From positions 124,001-188,000 of the forward strand of contig NZ_BNJG01000006.1 in NCBI RefSeq assembly GCF_016587375.1: DNA of 64,000 bases, given 5' to 3'. This document shows, piece after piece, positions 26,940 through 36,106 of this stretch (positions within the stretch are counted from its first letter, which is position 1; every line of letters begins with the position of its first letter). This DNA is from Ktedonobacter robiniae (GTDB taxonomy: Bacteria > Chloroflexota > Ktedonobacteria > Ktedonobacterales > Ktedonobacteraceae). The translations under genes were made by a program, and so were the position numbers. A model generated the notes under the pieces. It was not told the DNA's origin. It searched no databases and worked only from the letters and a program-made list of their open reading frames with translations.

Positions 26940-28754
26940 TGTGTATTGTTTTCCGACTTCAGCTCTTGCAAGAGTACTTGAGATGACAAAAAACAAGCAT
27001 CTAAGCAACAAGCAAACGAGTAAGCACGAGAGCATGAGCAAGAAGCATGAGGGAAGGGTCAACCAGGGAGAAAAGCAGGCGATCAAGCGATAGAGAGGAA
27101 ACGAGCAAGCAGAAAAGCGGACAGCAGTCTCCTCGACGAATCAACTCCCGCAAGCAAACACAAAGATTATCGAGCTTGGAGGTGTCGCCGTCGCAGGTGT
27201 ATCAAGCGTTGTCGTTCCTCTGAACGGGCGCGCTCTTGCATCAAGGCAATGTAGTCATCCAGCGGCATGCGTTGGCCTTGCAGCCCTTTGATGGGAAGCC
27301 GCTTGATGATACTCTCATGCTGCAGGACCTCGAAGCAGCGCTCGGCAGCATTGACACACAAGGTGATGAGCTGTCCAGCCAAGGCCTGCTTGATGTAGTA
27401 GTCGGCCCCATCAACGCTCACGCGGCCGTCAGACTTCACACGTCGTGCATAGGTCCGCCCGTGAACTGCTTGCAACCAGGCATCCGGATCGACGACGGTT
27501 GGAAGCGCGGGTAAGGTGGGCAGCACAGGATGCGCCTGGCTGGGAGGACGATTGTCACAACTGCGCCCCTGATGAGGACGCTGCGTGTTGTAGAAGTGCT
27601 CAAAGGTCTCGGTGACATTGCGAACCTCTTCGAGGGTTCCAGGACGATGCACAAACAGACATTCTTCCTTGTAGGTCCGATGATATCTTTCCACATAGCA
27701 GTTGAGTTCTGGGTGGCGGGGAGGCAAGACGTTGGGCTGCACGCCAACACACAAGAGAAATTGGCACAGGGCCGAGGGAAAATCGCGTGCCGTTGCACTG
27801 CCTACCCAACGAGGATCGCGGTCAAAGGTCAAGATGCTGGGACAGCCGTAGCGACGCAAGAAGGTGACCACCGCCTGGAACGCCGTTTCGGCATGGAAGT
27901 CTTCATGAGCTTGAGCGTGCAGGAGGAGAGAGGTGCCAGCGTCGACCCGCATTGCAGACTTCGATCACGTGTTGCCGCGCGGGCATCAGGATCATGCAGA
28001 TCAACAGGAACGGTGGGAACATCTTTAAAGTCGAGTTGCACTTCTTCCAATGGAGCTCTTGGCAAACGAGGAGAACGCTGGCGAGGAGAGTCGCGCTCAA
28101 TGGCTCCCGCAGCATCCAGGATGCGCCAGATGGTGCGTGTCGAACGAGGCAAGTGGGCTGTTTTTGCCTGCAAGGCTTCATCGCGTTGCAAGTAATACAG
28201 GATAGCCACGGCCCAGGAGTACGCTGCAACGGCTCTGGGGGAGACTGGCGGATCGAAAGCACCCGCTCTTTGACTTCAGTGTCAATGCGAGGCGGGTGGT
28301 GATGAGGAGCACGAGAGCGAGAAAAGAAGATGGATGCATCAAGTGTTCCCTGAGCTTGAGCTTCTCGAAACCGCTGTCGCCAGGTACACACCATGCTCTG
28401 AGAACAGCCGACCGCATCAGCATATTGTTGGAGGGTCCACTCAGGATGCTGTTGGAGCAGGTGGAAGAGGTGAGCACGCTTTCCAACATATTCGACTTCC
28501 ATAGCATCGCCTTCCTGAGAAGTGGAGGGCAGAGAAAACGATCACCTATCCTGGAGTATACATGACGAAAAGGAAGAGCATCGAGCAAACGAGCAGGCGC
28601 TCGTTTGAATGCTTGGCTAATTGCTTGAAACAAGCGAACAAGAGAACTTACATTGCCTGCTTGCTTTTAGCAAGCAGGCAGAAATATATTCACTGATTGT
28701 TTGCTTTCACGATCTGAAGTACTCTCACAAGAGTCAAAGTCGGAAAACAATACA
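26940..28754 (-). mobile_element. insertion sequence with rve-type transposase, about 1.8 kb
   Basis: Imperfect terminal inverted repeats, TGTGTATTGTTTTCCGACTT at 26940 and AAGTCGGAAAACAATACA ending at 28754, continue inward for about 40 bp with further matches (CTTGCAAGAGTACTT). The element lies inside the block that interrupted the SDR gene, so insertions are nested. Confidence 0.6.
27167..28502 (-). pseudogene. integrase-core (rve) transposase, frameshifted
   Basis: The N-terminal piece (from 28502) has an HTH: HLLQQHPEWTLQQYADAVGC and SQSMVCTWRQRFREAQ. A middle piece in a second frame has LEEVQLDFKDVPTVPVDLHD with the first Asp. The last piece (27952-27167) has the rest of the rve core, with LTFDRDPRWVG (second Asp), PRHPELNCYVERYHRTYKEE (Glu) and a long C-terminal tail. 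Frame changes near 28230 and 27950 break the gene. Confidence 0.7.
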
Positions 28755-29118
28755 GCATGCGTCCAAGAGCGGCACTCTTGGAGGTGTGAAGCCCGCTGAC
28801 AATGTATCGATGATCTGGAACCGACCGGAGAAGTCGGGCTAACCCTGCGACCTATGCTGACGCGAGGAACCTCTGTTGGAAGCGTCGTCAGCTGAAAGAA
28901 GTGAAATCGGTTGAGACACTTCAGCCAAAAGGCGATGATATTGGTCTCATCTGCTGTAAATTCAGATGGGAGATTATCCCAATGTGGATACGAACTTGCT
29001 GTACAAGAGAGTAGGACACAAAACATCCGGCGTCTAGGAGGCAGCTACGGGTTGCTAGAACACTTCTGAACGGAATTGGGGACTTCTGAAACCACTGGAC
29101 CCGAAAGGCGTGCGAGAA
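28755..29118. other. intergenic between two mobile elements
   Basis: I see no gene, remnant or repeat that I can support. Confidence 0.45.
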
Positions 29119-29278
29119 GGTAGTGTTGCAAAAAATTAAAGCTCTGCAAATTGAAGTACACACAAACATACCTCACTAGTAAAAGATGCAAAACGTGCGC
29201 CCTTTCTCTAGAATAATGATTCTTGTGCTGTAATTACTGGCTCCATTTTCTCCGCTCAAATTTTTTTGCAACACTACC
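29119..29278. repeat. 160-bp miniature element with IS6-like ends, copy 1
   Basis: GGTAGTGTTGCAAAAAA starts at 29119 and its complement ends at 29278. The GTGTTGCAA core matches IS6-family ends in this window. Its right end supplies the stop codon of the TniB fragment. A second copy with the same ends and size is at 58810-58970. Confidence 0.75.
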
Positions 29279-29880
29279 CCTGATCTTTGGGGGAACCGGT
29301 CTCGTCTCCCGTTTTCTTCTTTCGGCTCCGTTTTGGTGGAGTGACAGGGGGTGTCTCTGCTGGTTCAACTTGGATTCGGCTTCCTGGCTCTGCGGCTTCA
29401 CCAGAAGCTGCCTCGGCCTTCTTGCGCGTGCGGATCTTTTTGATTGGTGGTGGTACAGCCTCACTGTTAGCCGCTCGCGGGACATCCACAGGCTCCGTTC
29501 CCTCTGATGGTTGTGTCGTACTCAAAGCCTGCGCCTGCGCCGAGGACCATGTGTCAGACGTCTCACGTGGAGGAAGCGGGGGAACGGGAGCGATCAGTTC
29601 ACCTCCTTGCAAAAGCTGCCACACATGTTCCCGGTTGACTTCGGTGTGGTTCAGTCGCTGCTCTCCTTCATAGGCATCCAGAGCCATTTGCCGGTAGATA
29701 TCCACAGGAAGGGCATGGTCCTGGACACAATCCAGGGAAAGCCTACTCACGCCATCATCAAGGGCTGTTGAAACTGCGCGTAGCAGCCAGTCCTTCAAGA
29801 TCCCAATGCAGCCCACGCTACACTCGTAGAAATAGAGCCAGTGATCTGTGACCCAACGTTCGGCTGAACATTGGGGGGTT
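29274..29880 (-). pseudogene. TniB/TnsC-like ATPase, C-terminal fragment
   Basis: The frame contains LYFYECSVGCIGILKDWLLR, then AVSTALDDGVSRLSLDCVQD and a helix ending in DAYEGEQRL. This matches the lid end of TniB/TnsC AAA+ ATPases that direct target choice in Tn7- and Tn5053-like transposons. A Pro/Lys-rich tail (PPKRSRKKKTG) follows and ends at a TAG made by the miniature element. Walker motifs and the whole ATPase core are missing; upstream lies a 26-bp hairpin sequence. No TniA or TnsB partner is seen. Confidence 0.55.
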
Positions 29881-29930
29881 GCATATCCCCCGAAACGAGT
29901 ACACCGTTTCGGGGGGATATGCAACCCCCC
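29873..29930. repeat. 26-bp inverted repeat of GC-rich arms
   Basis: GGGGGGTTGCATATCCCCCG and following bases at 29873-29897 pair with 29905-29930, broken by one bulged G, around AGTACAC. It marks the breakpoint of the TniB fragment. Confidence 0.8.
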
Positions 29931-29972
29931 AGATAGGTGGGGAGAATTTCATCAGTTGAAGAAACAGGCGAG

Positions 29973-30006
29973 GAGGGAACGCCTCGGCATTGAGGTGTTC
30001 CCTTTT
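29973..30006 (+). terminator. hairpin between convergent or adjacent gene ends
   Basis: GAGGGAACGCCTC pairs with GAGGTGTTCCC and is followed by TTTT on the plus strand. It lies directly after the stop of the minus-strand gene at 30013. Confidence 0.5.
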
Positions 30007-30012
30007 GCTTCG

Positions 30013-30405
30013 TTAGCAATCAATGAGTTCAGGACTCTGGTTGAGCAGTTGACTTCTAGGCGAAACGAACTCTTGGTAGCTCTCCTGGTCAAGCTGGTCC
30101 TTCTGAAAGAGCGCGACACGATGGCAGTTCTGGAACGCCAGTTTGACGCCAAAATGGCTCTCTAAAGCGGTGCGCATGGAGTCACTGGCGAGGACGCGCA
30201 GCAGTTGACCGCGTGCCTGCTCGCTGGGAGGTGGCGTCTGATTGTCAACAAAGCTGGCCTCACTCTGATGAAGCTTGCCCGCGAGTCCTTCGATGAGATT
30301 CCAGGCATAGGGAAGTGAGTCCTTGATACAGGCCAGAAAATCGTTCTGCGAGACAGTACCCTGTTGGGCTTGCTCCAATAATGTTGGGGAAACCGTGAGA
30401 GACAT
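30013..30405 (-). CDS. SCO5389-family protein
   Basis: The 130-residue protein starts MSLTVSPTLLEQAQQGTVSQ, with AAGGAG upstream. It carries VDNQTPPPSEQARGQLLRVL, SHFGVKLAFQNCHRVALF and the ending RSQLLNQSPELIDC. From memory these blocks match a small conserved Streptomyces family named after SCO5389, which sits beside a CooC-like ATP-binding protein gene. The same pairing is seen here: the broken ATPase gene ends 62 bp upstream. The function is not known. The pairing and relatedness suggest transfer from an actinomycete. Confidence 0.7.
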   Translation of the reverse strand: MSLTVSPTLLEQAQQGTVSQNDFLACIKDSLPYAWNLIEGLAGKLHQSEASFVDNQTPPPSEQARGQLLRVLASDSMRTALESHFGVKLAFQNCHRVALFQKDQLDQESYQEFVSPRSQLLNQSPELIDC

Positions 30406-30467
30406 TGTGAAACTCCTTTTTGCTGCTGACGTTCTCTGCTCAAGCGAGGGGAGAACAGTCGTTCTAC

Positions 30468-31208
30468 TTACAACGAGAGAGAGGTGAGCAATGTGCTCAA
30501 GGAAAAGTCAGGGGCAATCTGCGTGGTGACATCTTCCCCAGGGTATGTATTCATCCAGGCAAGAGCGTTTCGACGGTGAAACTCGACGGCCTGGTGGTAG
30601 AATTTGTCCCAGTCCTGTTGACAGTTATCCACAGCCCGCTTCATGGCTGTAAGCGCGGAATGGGCGCCTGCTTCCAGGGAGGTGAACGGGAGAACATCTC
30701 CCTTCTCCATTGCTCGCACATAGTCTGAGCGCCCAAACCAGGTGAGGAGACCATCCTTCACCTGCTCACGCACAAAGGCCAGATCCTCCTCGGTCTCAAC
30801 CTTGTTCGCGATGACCTGCAATTTCACGTCCTAGCCGCACGCATATTCAGCGTGCTGGCGATAGACACCAAGTGCATTCCTGGTAGATTCAACGACCAGG
30901 AACGTCAGATCAAAGCGTGTGAACAAACCAGAAGTGAAGGTATCCACACCAGCCGTCATAACCACGACGACGTACTCATCTGACCCCTCAACACAGTGAT
31001 TGAGGAGCAGTTCTACCGCACCCACTTTTGAGTGAGAGCATTTGAGTCCCAGATCCTGTTCCTGGAATGGCCCCGTCACCAGGAGCGTGACCCCGTTGGA
31101 AAGTGCGACCAAAGTAGGACAGCACGGTATTTTCTTCGCGCACGCGCCAGAGACGGGAGCCACAACAGCGCAATTTTCATACCGCCTCACATCCACCTCT
31201 TCTTGCAA
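30468..31208 (-). pseudogene. CooC/ParA-like ATP-binding protein with in-frame TAG
   Basis: One frame of 247 codons, interrupted by TAG at 30833-30831 between RQHAEYACG and DVKLQVIANKV. The segment FTRFDLTFLVVESTRNALGV and LQVIANKVETEEDLAFVREQ fits the P-loop NTPase switch region of CooC/MinD-like proteins. The Walker A region expected near the N-terminus is not recognisable, so the 5' end is also lost or damaged. The gene lies 62 bp before the SCO5389-type gene. Confidence 0.6.
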
Positions 31209-31442
31209 ATGAGACGAGATCTCATTTATTGCTTAGAGTATGCCATACGCATGAGAGAAAAGCAAGGGTTTTTGGTGCCAATATTGATATTACGCCTTAT
31301 TTACGAAGAAATTGCTATATACTGTTTGACGGCTATGTAAGATTCCTTTTTGCCGAGCCGCCTTGTGAGCGTTCCTGGCAGAGGCTATGAAGATCAGGAA
31401 TGGTGTTCTCTTCAGGTACTCATTTTTCACCAAGAGATTGCT

Positions 31443-31461
31443 AATGATATCGCGTATCATT
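31443..31461. promoter_or_regulatory. Zur-type box 1 (perfect palindrome)
   Basis: AATGATATCGCGTATCATT: both 7-base arms match the shared AATGATA-n5-TATCATT pattern. It is 88 bp upstream of the FmdB-type gene and is the distal of two boxes in that promoter. Confidence 0.75.
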
Positions 31462-31505
31462 GACAGAACGTGACCGTATCCAGTATACTTGCTAAAGATC
31501 TCGCT

Positions 31506-31524
31506 ATTGATACTTTATATCATT
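31506..31524. promoter_or_regulatory. Zur-type box 2
   Basis: ATTGATACTTTATATCATT: one arm base differs from the pattern. It lies 24 bp before the ATG of the FmdB-type gene. Confidence 0.7.
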
Positions 31525-31548
31525 AGCAGACCAAGAGGAAGTTGTGTT

Positions 31549-31809
31549 ATGCCGATGTACGAGTTTGTGTGTCCCACGTGCCGAACTCATTTTGACGAGT
31601 TACGACCGGTGCGTGAGGCCGATGATACGGCGTGGTGTCCCGCGTGCGCAACAGTAGCGGTACGTCAGCTTTCGCGCTTTGCCTTTAAGAAGGCTGCCAG
31701 AGCCAGGGCGGAGGAGCGTGAGAGCACGCTTCAACGTTCCGGTCCCGTTTCGCATCCTAGCGGGTGTGCCTGCTGCTTCCCATCGCCACCTCGCACACAA
31801 CGTGCCTGA
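31549..31809 (+). CDS. FmdB-type zinc-ribbon protein
   Basis: The 86-residue protein begins MPMYEFVCPTCRTHFDELRP and has a second CxxC (WCPAC), the four-cysteine zinc ribbon of the FmdB/putative regulatory family. The Arg/Lys-rich middle and a C-terminal CACC group could bind metal or nucleic acid. It is the first gene of a run of five spaced 1-42 bp apart or overlapping. Two Zur-type boxes lie in its promoter, so it should be made under zinc limitation. The start at 31549 follows AGAGGAAG; an upstream in-frame ATG lies inside the box region. The molecular role is unknown. Confidence 0.8.
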   Translation: MPMYEFVCPTCRTHFDELRPVREADDTAWCPACATVAVRQLSRFAFKKAARARAEERESTLQRSGPVSHPSGCACCFPSPPRTQRA

Positions 31810-31851
31810 GTCACTGTACAGAGATACTTTGGACCCTGGAAAGGACCACAT

Positions 31852-32508
31852 GTGATTGTGAACCAACGTTTGCAGGAGATCGGACAAGAACGTCTGCGTC
31901 TTGCTCCGGCCACGCGCGATGACTTTGAGGCTGTCGCGACGCTCTTTGCCGCGTTGCATGCCTATAACGCCTCGCTCAATGCACAGTTTGCGCTGGCCGA
32001 TGGCTGGCAAGCCTTATTGAGGGAGCATTTTCTGCGCACGCATGAGAGCGAGGGCACGTTCTGGCTGTTGGCCTGGAGGGGGCAGCGGCCTGTGGGATTG
32101 TTGCTTTTAGAGAACCACCTCGACTCGCCCCTCTTTCGCCATCGCGCCTGGGTGGAACTGGTCGCGCTCTATGTCGATCCAGACTTCCAGGGTGCAGGAC
32201 TGGCGCAGTGCTTGATGGAGGAGGCGAAGAACTGGACGGCACAGCATGGAGCCTCGCATATGCAGCTCTATGTCACGGCGCAAAACGCGCGGGCAAAGGC
32301 CTTTTATCGCCATTGTGGCTGGCAGCCCATCCAGGAGATCTGGAGCCTGGCCCTTTCGGCAGAGCCAAACTCGCCCTCCTTGCTGGTTGACCCCTCGTGT
32401 GATGGGGAACTGCTCAACAACGGGCACCATCATCTGGCACTCAAAACACATACACAAGAAGATCAGGCTCGGAGCAATACCTACACTCTTGAGCAGGAAG
32501 CACGATGA
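31852..32508 (+). CDS. GNAT-family N-acetyltransferase
   Basis: This 218-residue protein has the GNAT acetyl-CoA fold. VELVALYVDPDFQGAGLAQC is the beta4 strand with the pyrophosphate-binding loop (Q/RxxGxG/A), and LYVTAQNARAKAFYRHCGWQ is the typical C-terminal motif. The start is a GTG at 31852 behind AAAGGA. It lies 42 bp after the FmdB gene and 19 bp before a COG0523 GTPase, so it belongs to the same zinc-responsive operon. The substrate cannot be read from the sequence. A His-rich C-terminal patch (NNGHHHLALKTH) is unusual for the family and may bind metal. Confidence 0.8.
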   Translation: MIVNQRLQEIGQERLRLAPATRDDFEAVATLFAALHAYNASLNAQFALADGWQALLREHFLRTHESEGTFWLLAWRGQRPVGLLLLENHLDSPLFRHRAWVELVALYVDPDFQGAGLAQCLMEEAKNWTAQHGASHMQLYVTAQNARAKAFYRHCGWQPIQEIWSLALSAEPNSPSLLVDPSCDGELLNNGHHHLALKTHTQEDQARSNTYTLEQEAR

Positions 32509-32527
32509 ACAGAAAGGATAGATACGT

Positions 32528-33871
32528 ATGACGATACAAACGCAGGTCCCAGTGACCGTTCTGACAGGTTTTCTGGGTTCCGGGAAGACGACCCTCCTCA
32601 ACTCTATTTTGACCGTCGAGCATGGCAAGCGCATTGCGGTGATCGAAAACGAGTTTGGTGAGGTCGGCGTCGACCAGGATCTTGTGATTGGGGCGGAGGA
32701 AGAGATCTTTGAGATGAATAATGGCTGCATCTGCTGCACGGTCCGCGGAGATCTCATCCGCATTCTGGGCAACCTGCTCAAGCGCAAAGATCGCTTTGAC
32801 TACATCCTCATTGAGACGACAGGCATGGCTGATCCCGGCCCTGTGGCTCAGACCTTCTTCGTTGATGACGAGATGCAGAGCAAGATGCGTCTGGATGGCA
32901 TTGTGACACTCGTGGACGCCAAACACGTCTGGGAGCACATTGATGACAGCAGCGAGGTCAAGGAGCAGATCGCCTTCGCCGATGTAATCTTGCTCAATAA
33001 GATCGACCTGGTTGCCCCCGAGGATGTGGACCGGCTTGAGGCACGCATCAAGAGCATGAATGCCGCCGCGAAGATCTACCGCACGCACAACGCTGAGATT
33101 GATGTTGAGAAGATCCTCCATGTGGGTGGCTTCAACCTGGACCGGGCCATGGAGGTTGATCCCCAGTTCATGGAGCCAGAGTATCCCTTCGAGTGGGGCG
33201 GCATCTATGCACTTGAGGCGGGAACGTATCAGCTCGCGCTTCAGCCTGGCCCTGATCCGCAGATCAATGTTGCGCTCCTGCCTGTCCAGAATGCCACGGC
33301 TGACGACCTAGCAGCGCGCACGATGGATGCAGTGCTGCTCTTCTCCAATGACGAGCAGGTGCGCCGCCCTGGTGAAGTGCTTGAGCGAACAGATATCCTC
33401 TATCAATTGGCGCTGGAGGGCCAGGAACTCAACTATACGCTCGCGATTGCGCAGCCTGGTTTCTATGCCCTCTACACCCAGCACCATCCCACAGAATTTC
33501 AGCTCGAACTGCGCGCTGAGCGTGGTCCTCTGACCCCTGTGGTGGCACACGACTACAAGCCAAAGCATGAACACGACGACGAAGTCTCCTCTGTGGGCAT
33601 TGATGTTCCGGGTGACCTCGATCCACGTAAGCTCAATGAGTGGTTGGGCGAACTGTTGCGCACGCAGGGTCCCGATATCTTCCGTATGAAGGGAGTGCTC
33701 AGTATCCAAGGGGCTGAGGAGCGCTATGTCTTCCAGGGCGTTCACATGCTCTTCGATGGCCGTCCTGACCGCCCCTGGGGGAGCACGCCCCGTCGCAACT
33801 CACTGATCTTTATTGGGCGCAACCTCAATCGCGAACAGTTGAACAAAGGATTCAAGGCATGCCTGGCATAA
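32528..33871 (+). CDS. COG0523/CobW-type GTPase, putative zinc metallochaperone
   Basis: The 447-residue protein has the G3E GTPase domain: P-loop VLTGFLGSGKTTLLNSI, IENEFGEVGVD, the metal-binding GCICC motif (NNGCICCTVRGDL), ETTGMADPGP and the NKID guanine motif (LLNKIDLV). A CobW C-terminal domain follows (about residues 330-440), ending near FDGRPDRPWG. COG0523 proteins deliver metals, often zinc, to client enzymes with GTP hydrolysis. It shares an operon with the FmdB gene, a WD40 protein and a second COG0523 GTPase. The stop overlaps the start of the WD40 gene by 13 bp. Confidence 0.9.
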   Translation: MTIQTQVPVTVLTGFLGSGKTTLLNSILTVEHGKRIAVIENEFGEVGVDQDLVIGAEEEIFEMNNGCICCTVRGDLIRILGNLLKRKDRFDYILIETTGMADPGPVAQTFFVDDEMQSKMRLDGIVTLVDAKHVWEHIDDSSEVKEQIAFADVILLNKIDLVAPEDVDRLEARIKSMNAAAKIYRTHNAEIDVEKILHVGGFNLDRAMEVDPQFMEPEYPFEWGGIYALEAGTYQLALQPGPDPQINVALLPVQNATADDLAARTMDAVLLFSNDEQVRRPGEVLERTDILYQLALEGQELNYTLAIAQPGFYALYTQHHPTEFQLELRAERGPLTPVVAHDYKPKHEHDDEVSSVGIDVPGDLDPRKLNEWLGELLRTQGPDIFRMKGVLSIQGAEERYVFQGVHMLFDGRPDRPWGSTPRRNSLIFIGRNLNREQLNKGFKACLA

Positions 33872-34914
33872 AACCTCATTCCAAGCGATTACTGGATCCG
33901 ACCTCGAGCCAGCGGTGGGTGGCGCACCTGGATGACCATGTCAATTCCCTGGCCTGGTCACCCGATGGGCGCTGGCTAGCGGTAGCTTCGGTCAGTGGTC
34001 CTATTACGATCTTCTCCGGCAGCACGGGGCAGGTCGCGCATACCTTAACAGGTCATGGCTTTGGAACCTGTGAGCTGGGCTGGAATGCTAACGGTAGTGT
34101 CCTTGCCAGTGTGGGACAGGATGGCAAGGTCAAGCTCTGGAACCCGCAGACGGGCGAGGAGCGCTGCTCGCTGCCTGGTGGCGGTGCCTGGGTGGAGCAC
34201 CTGGCCTGGAACCATCAGGGGAACCTGCTCGCCACGGCAGCTGGGCGCAAGCTCCGTCTTTGGGACGCGGTGGAGGGGAAACTGCTGCGTGAGTATCCCG
34301 ATCATCGCAGCACCATCGCCGACATTGGCTGGAAGCCTGCCAGCAATGTACTGACCTCGGCGGCCTATGGGAGCCTCACGTTCTGGAGCATCGACAAAGA
34401 TGAGCCATTGGAGCGCTTCGAGTGGAAAGGCTCGATCCTGACGATGGCCTGGAGTCCCGATGGCAAGCATATCGCGACCGGCGACCAGGATGCGACCGTG
34501 CATTTCTGGATCTTCCAGAGCGGCGAAGACCTGCAAATGTGGGGCTATCCAACCAAGGTACGCGAGTTGTCCTGGAACAGTACCGGGCGCTACCTGGCAA
34601 CGGGTGGCAGCCAGACGGCGACGGTCTGGGACTGCTCGGGCAAGGGACCAGCTGGAAGTAAGCCCATTGAGCTTGAGGGGCACGCCAACCTGATTACGGC
34701 GCTCGCCTTTCAGCACAAAGGCTCACTCATCGCCACCGCCAGCAACGAGGGAAAAGTGATCTTCTGGAATGTTGAGCGTCCACGCCGCCCACTGGTGCAG
34801 GCCGACTTCGGCTCCGGTATCAGCCAACTCTCCTGGTCGCCCGACGATCAGTATGTCGCGATTGGCACTGAGGGCGGACTGGTCACTGTGTGTACACCAC
34901 CACGAGGCAAGTAG
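33859..34914 (+). CDS. WD40-repeat beta-propeller protein
   Basis: The 351-residue protein is built of about seven WD40 repeats, each with a W-S-P-DG or W-N-x-x-G core (LAWSPDGRWLAVAS, LGWNANGSVLASVG, MAWSPDGKHIATGD, LSWSPDDQYVAIGT). It should form one seven-bladed propeller used as a protein-binding platform. No signal peptide is present. It overlaps the upstream COG0523 gene and lies 15 bp before the second one. This sandwiching suggests that it works with the metallochaperones, perhaps docking client proteins; that is inference. Confidence 0.88.
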   Translation: MPGIKPHSKRLLDPTSSQRWVAHLDDHVNSLAWSPDGRWLAVASVSGPITIFSGSTGQVAHTLTGHGFGTCELGWNANGSVLASVGQDGKVKLWNPQTGEERCSLPGGGAWVEHLAWNHQGNLLATAAGRKLRLWDAVEGKLLREYPDHRSTIADIGWKPASNVLTSAAYGSLTFWSIDKDEPLERFEWKGSILTMAWSPDGKHIATGDQDATVHFWIFQSGEDLQMWGYPTKVRELSWNSTGRYLATGGSQTATVWDCSGKGPAGSKPIELEGHANLITALAFQHKGSLIATASNEGKVIFWNVERPRRPLVQADFGSGISQLSWSPDDQYVAIGTEGGLVTVCTPPRGK

Positions 34915-34929
34915 AAAGAGAGGACGCAT

Positions 34930-36018
34930 ATGAGCATGCTCGCACACAAGCGTACTGATCAGCGCATTCCGGTGTATGTGCTCGTCGGTTTTTTGGGGAG
35001 TGGCAAAACCACTGTGCTGGGTGAGATGCTTGGCTGGTGCGTCGAGCAGGGCCTCAAGCCAGGTCTCATTATCAATGAGTTTGGCGATGTCTCCATCGAT
35101 GGCGAGGCGCTCCGTGACGAGGGACTCGCGATGACCGAGTTGACCGATGGCTGCGTGTGCTGTACGGCGGGCGAGGAACTGGTCCCCGCGATTCTGGAGA
35201 TGGCACGCCGCCCAGATGTTGACCTGGTCTTCTTGGAGGCAACAGGCCTGGCTGATCCGGCAGATATGCTTGACGAATTGACGGCTCCCTTCCTCTGGCA
35301 GAAGGTGGTTGTTGGCGGCATCATTTCGGTGATGGATAGCAAGCGCATCATTGAACTGGCAGGCAATCTGGAGTTGGCGCGTAAGCAGATTGAGTTTGCT
35401 GATGTCCTGGTTATGAACAAATGTGACTTAATCGACCCGGAGTGGCGCCAAGCCCTGCTGGAGTGGGTACCACGTTATGCCCCCAAAGCGCAGGTCTTTC
35501 CCGCCGTCGAGGGATTACCCGAAGAGGGCGTCGAGGCCTTGCTTCTGCACGCGCTGCATCTGGGAGAGAAGCGTTTGGAGCATATTCCCGCTCCTCAGCA
35601 TCAGGAGGAGCACGAGCGCACACATGATGCACACGAGCATCATCATGAGCATGAGCATGAACATGACGCACATGAGCATCATCATGAGCATGGACACGCT
35701 CATGAATCTCTTCATACCGTGGGCTTGCCCCTTGATCAGCCGGTAGAGCGCGCCAGGTTTGAGCATTTCCTGCGTGAGTTGCCCGAGGAGATCTATCGTG
35801 CCAAGGGCTTCGTGACCTTTGTGGATGATCCACAGGCCATTCATGTCTTCCAGTTCACCCCTGGCTTTTTGCGTATTCGCCCCTTCAAGTTGCAGCGGCG
35901 CGATTTGTTGCGTGCTGTCTTCATCGGGCAAAATCTTGAGAAAGCCGGGCTTGCGGAACAGCTCCAAACCTGCACGCAGCCAGCTACTCCTGAGCAGACA
36001 AAGATACCCTCCAACTAG
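34930..36018 (+). CDS. COG0523/CobW-type GTPase with His-rich linker
   Basis: The 362-residue protein has P-loop LVGFLGSGKTTVLGEML, LIINEFGDVSIDG, metal motif GCVCCTAGEEL, LEATGLADPADM and the NKCDLID guanine motif. Between the GTPase and the CobW C-terminal domain lies a His/Glu/Asp-rich run (about residues 230-260) with alternating HEHHH and HEHEHEH groups, typical of zinc-binding COG0523 members. It is divergent from the GTPase at 32528, so it is a second specificity rather than a recent duplicate. A terminator follows 16 bp after the stop. Confidence 0.9.
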   Translation: MSMLAHKRTDQRIPVYVLVGFLGSGKTTVLGEMLGWCVEQGLKPGLIINEFGDVSIDGEALRDEGLAMTELTDGCVCCTAGEELVPAILEMARRPDVDLVFLEATGLADPADMLDELTAPFLWQKVVVGGIISVMDSKRIIELAGNLELARKQIEFADVLVMNKCDLIDPEWRQALLEWVPRYAPKAQVFPAVEGLPEEGVEALLLHALHLGEKRLEHIPAPQHQEEHERTHDAHEHHHEHEHEHDAHEHHHEHGHAHESLHTVGLPLDQPVERARFEHFLRELPEEIYRAKGFVTFVDDPQAIHVFQFTPGFLRIRPFKLQRRDLLRAVFIGQNLEKAGLAEQLQTCTQPATPEQTKIPSN

Positions 36019-36033
36019 TTCTTGCTCTTCGTG

Positions 36034-36078
36034 ACTCGTCGTGTGCCGTTGACCTCCCTTGGCACGCGACGAGTTTTT
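36034..36078 (+). terminator. rho-independent terminator after cobW 2
   Basis: ACTCGTCGTGTGCC at 36034-36047 pairs with GGCACGCGACGAGT at 36061-36074 (one mismatch), followed by TTTTTC. The ferredoxin gene beyond it would be reached by readthrough or its own promoter. Confidence 0.75.
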
Positions 36079-36106
36079 CTCTTTCGTATGTCCAGAAAGG
36101 TAACAG

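Noticed and set aside
29274..31208. an intact Tn7-like or CRISPR-associated transposon
   Set aside because: Only a TniB/TnsC C-terminus is present; no TnsA, TnsB/TniA, TniQ or Cas gene and no CRISPR array were found.
35590..35705. short tandem repeats rich in CATGAGCA-like units
   Set aside because: They encode the His/Glu-rich linker of the second COG0523 GTPase, so protein composition explains them.
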